Origin: Ruminococcus sp.
GTDB lineage: Bacteria; Bacillota; Clostridia; Oscillospirales; Ruminococcaceae
Direction: 5' to 3'
NCBI GenBank assembly: GCA_015066865.1
Contig: SVNQ01000002.1
Coordinates: 1 to 64,000, forward strand
Length of the DNA: 64,000 bases
The notes beneath the pieces were generated by a model. That model was not told the origin of the DNA, ran no database searches, and saw only the letters and a list, made by a program, of their open reading frames with translations. How positions within the stretch are numbered: position 1 is the first letter of the stretch; each line of letters begins with the position of its first letter. Both the position numbers and the translations under genes were made by a program. Of this stretch, positions 36,952 through 45,597 are shown one piece after another.

Positions 36952-38361
36952 ATGAAAAGAGTTATTTCAATTTTTTGCATGCTTGCAGTGATGACGATGA
37001 GTGTCGGCTGCGGCCGTGAAACAGAAACGCTTGAGAGGGATGAAACCACGGTTACTACGGCAACAACCGCAGCTGAAGAAACGGCGGAATCCACGACCGC
37101 TGAAAAACAGGAATCTTCTGAAACTACCTCAAAGGTTATGACGGATTCCACAACAACGACCACCGCTTCGACTGCGGCAGCCGAAAGCGAAACTTCCGGA
37201 ATTACACCCGCTGTCACCAAACCGGTGGTTACAAATCCGGCAGTCACAAATCCGGTTTCCACCGGAAATACCGGAACAACCAAGAAAACAACTCCAAGCC
37301 CCACTGTAACAAAACCGGTGCAAACGAACCCGACTGCGCCCATCGTTGTACAGACCACACCGATTCAGACACAGAATCCGCCCAGCACCCATACAGCACT
37401 GACGGTACCCAGTGTGCCGCAGACGGATACGGAAACCAAAACTGAACCGATTCTTGGTACAGTGAAAATTGTAAATGGAATCATGGTGGTTGACAGTGGA
37501 ACAGCACAGGCAAGAGCGCTGGAAATCTTCTCCGGCAGCTTTAAAACCGGTACTCGCTATGCGCAGGCGCTCAACCGTTACAAAGCAGCGTTGGGCGAGA
37601 ATGTCAATGTCTACTGCATGGTCGTTCCGACATCGGCTGCATTCTATATGCCCGATTCCCATGCAGGAAAGTATGGAAACCAGCTGAACAATTACAACAA
37701 TATCGCAGCAAGCCTTGATGGTGTTATCGGAGTTCCGGTGTATTCCGCAATTTCACAGCATACCTCGGAGTATCTTTATTCCCGCACGGACTACCATTGG
37801 CAGCCCCTTGCGGCGTACTATGCCGGTGAACAGTTTGCAATGACGGCAGGTGTTCCCTATGCGACGCTGGATACCTATACCCCCGTTGTCCGAGAGGGAT
37901 ACGTTGGCGCATTTTATGCCGTTAATAAGGTGCGGGAGCTTAGCAATGCTCCGGATACCTTTACCTATTATAAACCTGCAAATCTGGACAGAATTTCCTG
38001 TACTTATTATAACACCGCATTCGGCAATGCCAGAAAGGGTAGCCTGTTCTTTGAGAAGAACAGTATCGGTGCAAGTTATACGGTGTTTGTCGGAACGGAT
38101 AACTGCATCCTGCAGGTGGATACCGATGTGGATAACGGCAGAGTACTGGTGATTTTCAAGGACAGCTACGGAAATGCGCTGGTGCCGTTCCTGACACAGT
38201 CGTTTTCTAAAATTTATTTGTGCGATTTCCGGTACTTCGACCGCAACGCCATTTCATTTGCACAACAAGTAGGTGCAACTGACATGCTTTTTGCCATGTC
38301 AACCGTAGCATGCACTACCTCAAGCAAGGTGGGACTGGTGGAGAAAAACCTCGTAAAATAG
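36952..38361 (+). CDS. DHHW-family lipoprotein with Thr-rich stalk
   Basis: 469 residues from the ATG at 36952, 6 bp after AAGGAG. Lipoprotein signal with Cys in MSVGCGRE. Residues 25-170 are a disordered Thr/Pro/Val/Ser stalk, likely a spacer through the wall. Residues 175-469 match the DHHW / AlgJ-like SGNH group: PTSAAFYMPDS, the signature TDYHWQPLAAYYA (DYHW here for DHHW), and KDSYGNALVPFL carrying the conserved Asp-Ser. Relatives help acetylate or modify surface polysaccharide, usually beside an MBOAT acyltransferase; none is present here. The neighbouring pilins give a surface context only. Confidence 0.8.
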   Translation: MKRVISIFCMLAVMTMSVGCGRETETLERDETTVTTATTAAEETAESTTAEKQESSETTSKVMTDSTTTTTASTAAAESETSGITPAVTKPVVTNPAVTNPVSTGNTGTTKKTTPSPTVTKPVQTNPTAPIVVQTTPIQTQNPPSTHTALTVPSVPQTDTETKTEPILGTVKIVNGIMVVDSGTAQARALEIFSGSFKTGTRYAQALNRYKAALGENVNVYCMVVPTSAAFYMPDSHAGKYGNQLNNYNNIAASLDGVIGVPVYSAISQHTSEYLYSRTDYHWQPLAAYYAGEQFAMTAGVPYATLDTYTPVVREGYVGAFYAVNKVRELSNAPDTFTYYKPANLDRISCTYYNTAFGNARKGSLFFEKNSIGASYTVFVGTDNCILQVDTDVDNGRVLVIFKDSYGNALVPFLTQSFSKIYLCDFRYFDRNAISFAQQVGATDMLFAMSTVACTTSSKVGLVEKNLVK

Positions 38362-38432
38362 AGAAATTATTCCCTTCTGTTTACGAAAGGAAAAAACTGG
38401 TAACTACATTTTGTAAATGCTTGTCGCTAAAA

Positions 38433-38566
38433 ATTCAACACGGTCGAAAATTGGCTTGTACACGTTTGTTTTCAACCGTTTCAACAGATTTTTCAACATA
38501 TGCCATATGAAAAAAACGTGGAATCCACATTCTTTTCCACAACCTTGTTGAAAACACGGTGGAAAA
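38433..38566. repeat. Cluster of seven DnaA-box-like 9-mers in both orientations
   Basis: Related 9-mers of form TTTTC(A/C)AC(A/C): ATTCAACA (38433-38440), TTTTCAACC (38469-38477), GTTTCAACA (38478-38486), TTTTCAACA (38490-38498), TTTTCCACA (38533-38541), and inverted copies at 38546-38554 and 38558-38566. TTTTCCACA differs by one base from the DnaA box TTATCCACA. A GTGGAATCCAC inverted repeat lies at 38518-38528. No coding potential in this 285-bp gap. Confidence 0.5.
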
Positions 38567-38645
38567 TTTTGAATACAGCTTGTATATTGCGTTCAAAGCG
38601 GGGAATCTTAACAAGGAAGTACTTGGAATGAAAGGGGTTCTCCTG

Positions 38646-38900
38646 ATGATTAAGGGCGTGAACAAAAAAGTAATTGAAATCACCCGACCGGACAGCGTAT
38701 ATTTCGAGCGAGCTGTGCTTTATTTGCGGCCGGAAGTTTCAGAAGTGCCGCTGCATGCGGCACAGGCAGAGACCGAGGGATACTTCACAGCCGTACCGGT
38801 GGGGCGGTTCAGAAGTGCGATCCGCAATTTCCTCCTGTTTCTGACGGGAGCAGTTACATCTGCCGGAATCTGCATGCTTGTCATGTGGCTGATAAAATAG
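38646..38900 (+). CDS. Small C-terminally anchored membrane protein, function unknown
   Basis: 84 residues from the ATG at 38646, 8 bp after AAAGGGG; an alternative ATG at 38628 with AAGGAAG upstream is almost as good and would add six residues. The N-terminal part MIKGVNKKVIEITRPDSVYFERAVLYLRP looks folded and conserved in type; one membrane helix follows near the C-terminus (about 61-82). No known function. It lies between the DnaA-box-like cluster and a terminator, so it is a single-gene unit. Confidence 0.7.
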   Translation: MIKGVNKKVIEITRPDSVYFERAVLYLRPEVSEVPLHAAQAETEGYFTAVPVGRFRSAIRNFLLFLTGAVTSAGICMLVMWLIK

Positions 38901-38905
38901 GTATG

Positions 38906-38945
38906 CACCGCACAAAACGATGCTTGTTTTGTGCGGTGTTGTGTT
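38906..38945 (+). terminator. Terminator after the small membrane protein
   Basis: Perfect 12-bp stem CACCGCACAAAA/TTTTGTGCGGTG (38906-38917 and 38927-38938), followed by TTGTGTTG. Confidence 0.75.
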
Positions 38946-39025
38946 GAAAAAGGGTGGAATGGGTATATATGTTTCCAAAAATTCCTATGGGAATGAAAAA
39001 ATTTTTGAAAGGTTTGCAAAAGGGC

Positions 39026-39054
39026 TTGTAATTTTTCTGTAACCATGTTATAAT
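39026..39054 (+). promoter_or_regulatory. Sigma-A promoter of rlmB
   Basis: -35 TTGTAA (39026-39031), 17-bp spacer, -10 TATAAT (39049-39054). Confidence 0.75.
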
Positions 39055-39109
39055 ATTTACGGAAATGTCAACGCAGAGGAATTTTTATTGAAAAAAGAAA
39101 GGTGATAGC

Positions 39110-39859
39110 ATGTCTAAAAAGGAGACAGCCTTTTCAGAAAAGGAAAATATGATTATCGGACGTAATCCTGTTCGCGAAGCATTGCTGAGCGGACAGGCGA
39201 TTGATACAGTATATGTCAGCGGTGGGGGCAGCCTCCATGAGATCCGTACCCTTGCACAGGAGAAGGGTGCTGTTGTGAAAACCGTCAGCGATCAGAAGCT
39301 TTCTCAGATGTGCGGCGATGGTGTGCATCAGGGTGTGATAGCGTTTGGTGCATGTGCGGCGTATGTGACAGTGGAAGATCTGATGGAAGTTTCTCAGAAA
39401 AAGGGAACAGCCCCGTTCATCATCATTTGTGACGAAATCGAAGATCCCCACAATCTTGGGGCAATTATCAGAACAGCGGAAACAGCGGGTGTGGATGGAA
39501 TTATCATCCCCAAGCGCCGCAGTGCCATGCTGACGCCAACCGTACATAAGACCTCTGCAGGAGCAGCAAGCTGGCTGCCCGTTGCAAGAGTTTCCAACCT
39601 TGCTGCCGCCATTGAGAAGCTCAAGAAGGCGGGCGTTTGGATCTATGGAACGGATATGAACGGAAGTCTGTATACGGAAACGAAATTTGACGGTGCTGTG
39701 GCATTGGTGATCGGCTCGGAGGGCTTTGGAATGAGCCGTCTGATCCGAGAAAAATGTGATTTTCTTGTCAAGCTCCCGATGCTGGGAAAAATTACATCCC
39801 TGAATGCATCGGTTGCCGCAGGAATCTTTATGTATGAAGTTGTTCGGCAAAGAGGATAG
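39110..39859 (+). CDS. rlmB: 23S rRNA (guanosine-2'-O)-methyltransferase, TrmH/SpoU family
   Basis: 249 residues. SpoU-substrate-binding domain at 15-90 (IIGRNPVREALLSG), then the knotted SpoU methyltransferase domain with its three motifs: DEIEDPHNLGAIIRTAETAG (about 110), LVIGSEGFGMSRLIREKCD (about 198) and LPMLGKITSLNASVAAGIFMYE (about 223). It methylates a ribose in rRNA using SAM. Product named RlmB by best fit; the exact target could differ. It starts a transcript shared with the pseudo-ATPase 14 bp downstream. Confidence 0.9.
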   Translation: MSKKETAFSEKENMIIGRNPVREALLSGQAIDTVYVSGGGSLHEIRTLAQEKGAVVKTVSDQKLSQMCGDGVHQGVIAFGACAAYVTVEDLMEVSQKKGTAPFIIICDEIEDPHNLGAIIRTAETAGVDGIIIPKRRSAMLTPTVHKTSAGAASWLPVARVSNLAAAIEKLKKAGVWIYGTDMNGSLYTETKFDGAVALVIGSEGFGMSRLIREKCDFLVKLPMLGKITSLNASVAAGIFMYEVVRQRG

Positions 39860-39873
39860 GAGTCTGTATAGAA

Positions 39874-42393
39874 ATGGGAAAACAGAACATGACGCTTGAG
39901 GATATTTTAAAGGAATATTCTCCGGAGGCTGCCGATACAAAGAAAAAAACGGCAGAACCGAAGAAACCGGAAGCAAAACCGGAAAAACCTGCTGTGTCTT
40001 CACCGGATATTTCCGATATTACCGAGAAACAGCAGTATAAGGATGCGTTTGCGCATGCAGCGGCGCAGAGAACACAGCCGCATTATGCGAGCCGTCGTCC
40101 TCCCATGGAGCTCAATCGCACGAAGGTTTCCTTCATTCAGTCCACTGCGATGGAAATTGATTCCATGCCCATGCGTGTCAACCTGCCCACCGGTAAGAAC
40201 AGCGAACCGGCAGAACAGCGGCAGACAGAAATTCCGGTGAATGATACACCGAAGATCCGCCGCATGAGCGATTCCACTCGTGCCAAGGAAATGGCGAAAC
40301 GCAAGAAACACAAGAACCGCAGCAGTGATGATGCGGATTCATATACCTATGAAAAAGAACGGCCGGAGGGCGAGTATCTCTATACGCAGATCCACGGTGC
40401 AAAGAAAGTACGCAACCGCAAAAAGACTTCGCCTTCGGATATTACGGCAGTCGGTACGGAAACACTTCATCTGAATGCAAAAGATGTGGTTTCTGTTACG
40501 CAGAAATTGTATACAGAACCGGTGGAGCCGGTGGATGTTGCACCCGCACCGAGAGCCGAAAAGACAAGCATCAATCTGAGTGCAGGCAGCATGCAGGATG
40601 CGGATTCACTGGACGTCAGCATCAGCTATACGCCTGAAGAAGCTGAGGCAGAAACCAGACGCCGCCAGATGATGTCCGATAAGATGGAGTTGGAAAGCGC
40701 ATATGATATTCGCAGCGATATTGCAGAGCTGCGCAATTCGATCAGTTTTCGTGTGATGGCACTGACACTGGTTCTGCTCATCAGCGGATACCTGTCGTTC
40801 GGTGAGCTGCTTTCTGTGGAATGGATCATGAATCTGTCCGCCGGCATGCAGGCAGCCATCCAGATGATGCTGGGTGTTTCGGCAGCTGTAGTTTGCTTTC
40901 CGGTTCTGAAAAACGGATTCAGACGTCTGCTGACGTTCCATGCGGATACGGATAGTCTGGCAGCGGTATCGCTGACCGGATGTCTTGCAGCCGCTGTGGC
41001 GGCGTTATTCCAGCCGGAGGCAATTGCAGAGGGCGGTGTACTGCTGTACATGCCTTGTTCAATCCTTGTATTGCTGCTGCATTCTATCGGAAAGCTGCTG
41101 ATCATCAGCCGTGAGGAAACCAACCTCAGACTTGCTACAAGACGTTTCAATTGCTATGGTCTGACCGTCGTGGAAAATGAACAGCGTGCTGAGGGTATGG
41201 CTCGCGGTGTACTGGGAGATTTTCCGATCCTTGCCACTATGCGTCATACGGATTCATTGGCGGATTTTCGCAAATATACATATTCCGCTGACCTTGCGGA
41301 TCATTTCTGCCGAACTGCTGCACCGATCTGCTTTTTGGTTTCGCTGGCAGCATCCATTTTTCTGACGGTTCTGCGTGAAGAAACCCTTGCCTACGGATTG
41401 ATGGTGTTTTCTATGTTTGCGGCAGCCTGCGGCTGTGCAGCAATAACATTTGTAACCAATCTTCCGATGTATAAAGCAACAAAGCGTATGGTGAAGAATG
41501 GTGCGCTGATGCTTGGCTATCAGAGTGTGCATGATTTTTATGATGTCAATTCCATGATGGTGGATGCAGCGTCCATGTTCCCCGATGGTTCTGTGAAGCT
41601 TGCGGGACTGAAGATGTATTCCAACATCAAACCGGAGGAAACGCTGCTTGCGGCTGCAAGCCTGTCCCGTCATGCGGGAAGTGTGTTCAGCGGTATTTTC
41701 AAAGAGGTGCTTGCCGGAAAGGAACATAACCTCTACCCTGTGGAGAATTATGTGTATGAAGATTCCATGGGACTGTGCGGCTGGATCAATAACCAGCGTG
41801 TACTGTTGGGCAATCGTGAACTGATGCAGCGGCACAATATCGAGGGTATGCCTTCGAGAAGCAAGGAAGCTGAGCTGCTTGGTACCGGTAAGGAAGCCGT
41901 GTATCTGTCCGTTTCCGGTAATCTTTCGGCAATGTTCATTGTTGAATTAAAAGCGGACAAGCAGGTGAAATACTGGGCACAGCAGGCAATGCGCAGCAAT
42001 CTTTGCCTGATCCTGCACAGCGTGGATGCAATGATCACGCTGCACCGCATTTCTGCATTGTTTGATATTCCGCAGGAAATGATCAAAATTATTCCTGCAA
42101 AAATGAGAGAAGATTATAGGGAAGAAACTGCTCCCGTAGAGAATATGAGTGCATCCATGGCATGCACCGGTACATTCAACAGTATGGCACAGCTGATCAT
42201 TGCGGCAAAGAATATTCGCCGTGCCGCAACCTATGGTGTTGCGATTCAGGCAATTTCCCTGCTGCTGGGAATCGGTATTGTGCTGATGGAGGAAGTACTG
42301 CATGTCGGTCTGACACCTGTCTGGCTCATGGCACTGCAGACAGCAGTATCCCTGGTCACGCTGATTTCCGTTAATATCCGCCGTATCACATAA
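39874..42393 (+). CDS. P-type ATPase-like membrane protein lacking catalytic motifs (pseudo-ATPase)
   Basis: 839 residues. Residues 1-290 are charged and disordered, opening with LEDILKEY. Residues 295-839 follow the plan of a P1B metal ATPase: eight membrane helices with the usual gap between helices 6 and 7. Yet the defining residues are gone: CPC of helix 6 reads CGC; the phosphorylation motif DKTGTLT reads D564-AASMF; TGDN reads LHSVDA; GDGxNDAP is absent. The nucleotide-domain remnant survives (LLGNRELMQRHNIEG, GTGKEAVYLSVSGNLSAMF). It cannot be a normal pump. A structural or sensory role at the membrane is likely. The reading frame is intact, so it is not a decayed gene. Confidence 0.78.
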   Translation: MGKQNMTLEDILKEYSPEAADTKKKTAEPKKPEAKPEKPAVSSPDISDITEKQQYKDAFAHAAAQRTQPHYASRRPPMELNRTKVSFIQSTAMEIDSMPMRVNLPTGKNSEPAEQRQTEIPVNDTPKIRRMSDSTRAKEMAKRKKHKNRSSDDADSYTYEKERPEGEYLYTQIHGAKKVRNRKKTSPSDITAVGTETLHLNAKDVVSVTQKLYTEPVEPVDVAPAPRAEKTSINLSAGSMQDADSLDVSISYTPEEAEAETRRRQMMSDKMELESAYDIRSDIAELRNSISFRVMALTLVLLISGYLSFGELLSVEWIMNLSAGMQAAIQMMLGVSAAVVCFPVLKNGFRRLLTFHADTDSLAAVSLTGCLAAAVAALFQPEAIAEGGVLLYMPCSILVLLLHSIGKLLIISREETNLRLATRRFNCYGLTVVENEQRAEGMARGVLGDFPILATMRHTDSLADFRKYTYSADLADHFCRTAAPICFLVSLAASIFLTVLREETLAYGLMVFSMFAAACGCAAITFVTNLPMYKATKRMVKNGALMLGYQSVHDFYDVNSMMVDAASMFPDGSVKLAGLKMYSNIKPEETLLAAASLSRHAGSVFSGIFKEVLAGKEHNLYPVENYVYEDSMGLCGWINNQRVLLGNRELMQRHNIEGMPSRSKEAELLGTGKEAVYLSVSGNLSAMFIVELKADKQVKYWAQQAMRSNLCLILHSVDAMITLHRISALFDIPQEMIKIIPAKMREDYREETAPVENMSASMACTGTFNSMAQLIIAAKNIRRAATYGVAIQAISLLLGIGIVLMEEVLHVGLTPVWLMALQTAVSLVTLISVNIRRIT

Positions 42394-42408
42394 CACGATT
42401 CATGTGAC

Positions 42409-42448
42409 GGGGTACTGCAGCCCGCACGGGTGCAGTACCCCATTTTCA
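42409..42448 (+). terminator. Terminator after the pseudo-ATPase
   Basis: Stem GGGGTACTGCA/TGCAGTACCCC (42409-42419 and 42431-42441) followed by ATTTTC. Confidence 0.75.
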
Positions 42449-42481
42449 AATCAATGCGGTTATCCGTAATAAGGAGGCATA

Positions 42482-43414
42482 ATGGCAAGAGGATTAGCAG
42501 CCCTGATACTGCTTGGCGTTTTCTGCATGTGCTGCTGCGCATGCGGCGGCAAGGAGAAGCATACATCTGCAACGGAAAGTATGACGGAAAGCGAAACTTC
42601 CGTATCGCCGGAAGAGACATCGGAAAGAACTGAATCCGCAACCAAGCCTGTCAATCGGCCCACGGCAGACCCGAATACGGAAGATCCGCATATCTTTGAT
42701 GAAATCGGTGTTCTGTCAGCGGAGGATGTCGGAGCGCTCAGCAGCATTGCGGGAGCATTGTCCGCAGAGCAACAGCTGCACGCTGCAGTTGTTCTGACGG
42801 AGGAACTTGACGATAAGTCCCCCGAAAAATTTGCAGCGGAATATTTCAATTCGCTTTACGGCAAAGGCAGTACCGGTTTTCTGGTATTGCTCAACAATGA
42901 CACGGGGGAGGACAGAGTTTTTACGTCCGGTGCATGCAGCCTGTATTTGACGCAGGATGAGATTTCCCTTGCAATTGCACAGGCTACGCCAATGCTCGTG
43001 GAGGGAAAATATCGACAAGCCGCTGAACGGCTGCTGGAACTCGGAGAACGCATGCCCGATCTGATCTATGACCATGCTGGAATCCTGAACCGTGAGCAAT
43101 TCGACGGTTTCCTTGCAACGGCGCAGGATGCGGCGGCAAAAACAAAGAAACAGTACTGCGTTCTGCTCATTCAAGAGGATGACTCCGAGGAAACGGAGGA
43201 CTTTCTGCAAAAATATGCAGATGCACAGCGGGAAGTGCTGCATGCGGATGGCTTGCTGGTGGTTGATGTGCGCAATGAAAGATGCAGAGTATCGGGATTT
43301 TCCGATGCAGATGCACGAGGCAGCGAGTTGACCGGAATTATGCAGTCAGCCAATCGTCTGCCCGTGACTGCCGCAGTAAACGCTTATTATGACAGAATCA
43401 AAGAGATGCAATAA
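42482..43414 (+). CDS. TPM-domain lipoprotein
   Basis: 310 residues. Lipoprotein signal (ILLGVFCMCCCACGG), then a Thr/Ser/Glu stalk to about residue 65. Two TPM-like halves follow: FDEIGVLSAEDVGALSSIAGALSAEQQLHAAVVLTEEL (70-150) and YDHAGILNREQFDGFLATAQDAAAKTKKQYCVLLIQ (about 198-300). TPM proteins are membrane-linked alpha/beta domains implicated in photosystem repair in plants; bacterial roles are unclear. First gene of a transcript that continues with MoxR, DUF58 and transglutaminase genes, a well-known functional set. Confidence 0.8.
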   Translation: MARGLAALILLGVFCMCCCACGGKEKHTSATESMTESETSVSPEETSERTESATKPVNRPTADPNTEDPHIFDEIGVLSAEDVGALSSIAGALSAEQQLHAAVVLTEELDDKSPEKFAAEYFNSLYGKGSTGFLVLLNNDTGEDRVFTSGACSLYLTQDEISLAIAQATPMLVEGKYRQAAERLLELGERMPDLIYDHAGILNREQFDGFLATAQDAAAKTKKQYCVLLIQEDDSEETEDFLQKYADAQREVLHADGLLVVDVRNERCRVSGFSDADARGSELTGIMQSANRLPVTAAVNAYYDRIKEMQ

Positions 43415-43432
43415 ATAATGGAGGGGAACCTT

Positions 43433-44377
43433 ATGCAGAAAGACACAAAAGAGATACTCGAAAGTACAGGCAAAGTAATTGTCGGCAAGGAAGAAACCAT
43501 ATTACAGACGATCATCGCCATGCTTTGCGGCGGTCATGTACTGCTGGAGGACGTGCCGGGCGTCGGCAAGACACAGCTTGCAGCGGCACTTTCCAAGTCC
43601 GTTGGCGGTGAGTTCCATCGTATTCAGCTCACACCCGACATCATGCCGTCGGATATTACGGGTTATTCCGTGGTAAATCAGACGGATGGTTCGCTGGAAT
43701 ACCGTCCCGGTGCAGCGATCTGTAATTTCCTGCTGGCGGACGAGATCAACCGTGCTTCCCCCAAGGTGCAGTCCGCACTTCTGGAGATCATGGAGGAACA
43801 CCAGATCAGTCTTGATGGACAGACGCATGTTCTGCCCACACCCTTCATGGTAATTGCAACGCAGAATCCCGTGGAAACTTACGGTACTTACCATTTGCCG
43901 GAAGCGCAGATGGACAGATTTTTCATGAAGATCTCTATGGGGTACCCGACATTGCAGGAGGAGCTGGACATCCTTGACCGCAACGGGAAAAAGAATCCCA
44001 TTGTCAACATCGCAGAGCCGGTCGTTACACCGGAGCGTGTTTCCGAACTGGTTGAACAAGCTGCACAGGTGCAGGTATCCGATGCTGTGAAGCAGTACAT
44101 TCTTGCCATTGTCCGTGCAACGAGAGAGAGCGACATGACCATGCTCGGCGTCAGCCCCCGAGGCAGCATTGCATGCTTCAAGGCAGTGCGTGCATCCGCA
44201 TTTGTACATGGCAGAACCTTTGCAACGCCCGATGATGTCAAGGCACTGGCAGTGACGGTGCTTGCCCATCGTATCCTGCTCTCCCCCAAGGGACGCAACA
44301 GCCTCGGTACACCTGAAGCACTGGTAAAGCAGCTGCTGGATACCATTCCCGTTCCTTCCGATGCGTTTGTACGGTGA
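43433..44377 (+). CDS. MoxR-family AAA+ ATPase
   Basis: 314 residues from the ATG at 43433 behind GGAGGGG; the ATG at 43418 is upstream of that site. AAA+ motifs: Walker A EDVPGVGKTQLA (about 41), Walker B LLADEINRASPKVQSALLEIMEE (about 100), sensor 1 VIATQNPVE, arginine finger PEAQMDRF, and the C-terminal lid with SPRGS. MoxR ATPases act as chaperones that mature or activate partner proteins, typically encoded with DUF58 and transglutaminase-like membrane proteins as here. Confidence 0.95.
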   Translation: MQKDTKEILESTGKVIVGKEETILQTIIAMLCGGHVLLEDVPGVGKTQLAAALSKSVGGEFHRIQLTPDIMPSDITGYSVVNQTDGSLEYRPGAAICNFLLADEINRASPKVQSALLEIMEEHQISLDGQTHVLPTPFMVIATQNPVETYGTYHLPEAQMDRFFMKISMGYPTLQEELDILDRNGKKNPIVNIAEPVVTPERVSELVEQAAQVQVSDAVKQYILAIVRATRESDMTMLGVSPRGSIACFKAVRASAFVHGRTFATPDDVKALAVTVLAHRILLSPKGRNSLGTPEALVKQLLDTIPVPSDAFVR

Positions 44378-44381
44378 TGCC

Positions 44382-45587
44382 ATGAGTGTACAGAAGAAAA
44401 AAATTTCGGCGGTCTTTTCCTACTGTAAACTGGCTGCGGCGTTGATCATGATGGCTGTCATGGCGTATGCTTTTACATTCTATCTTGACGGCGACATCGG
44501 TGTGGTGATCTGGAGTTTCCTGATCATCGCGCCGCTGCTGTCCATCCTGCTTGCATTTCTGGCACGCAAACATGTAAAAATACAGCTTGAAGCCCCCACC
44601 TATGTGATCAAGGGCAGGGGCTTTTCGCCGACGATACGCCTGACAGCGGATGGAAGGCTGCCCATACCGTTTCTCCGCTGTACTATGCGGCAGAATGCCA
44701 ATTTTACCCCTGTGGATGACCGTACCGTGCAGTGCGCACTTATAGCTGGTCAGATGCAGGAAATCCAATATAGTATGACAGCGGCATATGCCGGATGTGG
44801 TGCATTTTCGATGGACAATGTGACGGTATCCGACTATCTGGGGCTTGTGAATTTTTCTGTGAAAGAGCTGCCGGAAGCCGTAAAGATCGGCGTTATTCCT
44901 GAAATTCCCTCGCTCACCGGCGCAGCAGTTATGCTCCATGCAGTCAGTGACGTAGTAATGACGCATGATGACGATGAGGAGGAATCGTCGGCAGCATTTT
45001 CCTCCGTTTCCATGCCCGGTTATATTCACCGTGATTATGTTCCCGGTGATAATTTGCGGCGCATCAACTGGAAGCTTTCTGCAAAGCGGAACAAGCTCAT
45101 GGTGCGCATGGATGAGGCGGCCGCAACTGTCCGTCCGTCCGTCATTCTGGATCTGCAGTATGCCGATCAGACAACGGAACAGCTGAAAATGCGTGAAACG
45201 CTTATGGAAGGTGCGCTGGGCTTTCTCATGCTGCTCGTGCAGCAGGGGATCGCTTGCTCACTGCGCTTTGCCTCCGAAGGCGTTTGGAAGTGCTTTGTTC
45301 TGGAGAATGAGGACGCAGTCCGTACAGCGGCAGTAGAGCTTGCGACGGCGGATTTCATGCATGACGGCTGCCGCCTTGACAGATCTGCGCTGCAGGATAA
45401 GGCAGGTGCATTCCTGATCTATTCTGCCACTCCCGATATATCACTTGCAACGACAATGGCAGAATTTCACGATCATGGCTTTCTGTGCTGTGTTGTTCCC
45501 GAAGCGCTGCAGGTGGATGAAATTCCGAATGCGGATGCTGTCTGGACGCTGTCAGAGGACTTCACCATGACAGCACAGCAGAAGTGA
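44382..45587 (+). CDS. DUF58 (vWA-like) membrane protein
   Basis: 401 residues from the ATG at 44382, 4 bp after the moxR stop; a longer frame would overlap moxR. Two membrane helices at about 16-38 and 42-60, then a cytoplasmic part with the DUF58 core GYIHRDYVPGDNLRRINWKLSAKRNKLMVR near residue 212 and a vWA-like fold after it. Partner of MoxR in the conserved cluster; possible role in assembling or activating surface proteins. It is followed 10 bp later by the transglutaminase gene. Confidence 0.92.
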   Translation: MSVQKKKISAVFSYCKLAAALIMMAVMAYAFTFYLDGDIGVVIWSFLIIAPLLSILLAFLARKHVKIQLEAPTYVIKGRGFSPTIRLTADGRLPIPFLRCTMRQNANFTPVDDRTVQCALIAGQMQEIQYSMTAAYAGCGAFSMDNVTVSDYLGLVNFSVKELPEAVKIGVIPEIPSLTGAAVMLHAVSDVVMTHDDDEEESSAAFSSVSMPGYIHRDYVPGDNLRRINWKLSAKRNKLMVRMDEAAATVRPSVILDLQYADQTTEQLKMRETLMEGALGFLMLLVQQGIACSLRFASEGVWKCFVLENEDAVRTAAVELATADFMHDGCRLDRSALQDKAGAFLIYSATPDISLATTMAEFHDHGFLCCVVPEALQVDEIPNADAVWTLSEDFTMTAQQK

Positions 45588-45597
45588 GGTGGCGCAG

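Noticed and set aside
38433..38566. Chromosomal origin of replication
   Set aside because: No dnaA, dnaN, rpmH or AT-rich unwinding element beside it; kept only as a box cluster.
42246..42641. 131-codon minus-strand frame across the pseudo-ATPase end
   Set aside because: Crosses a terminator and the next gene's start; composition is a shadow.
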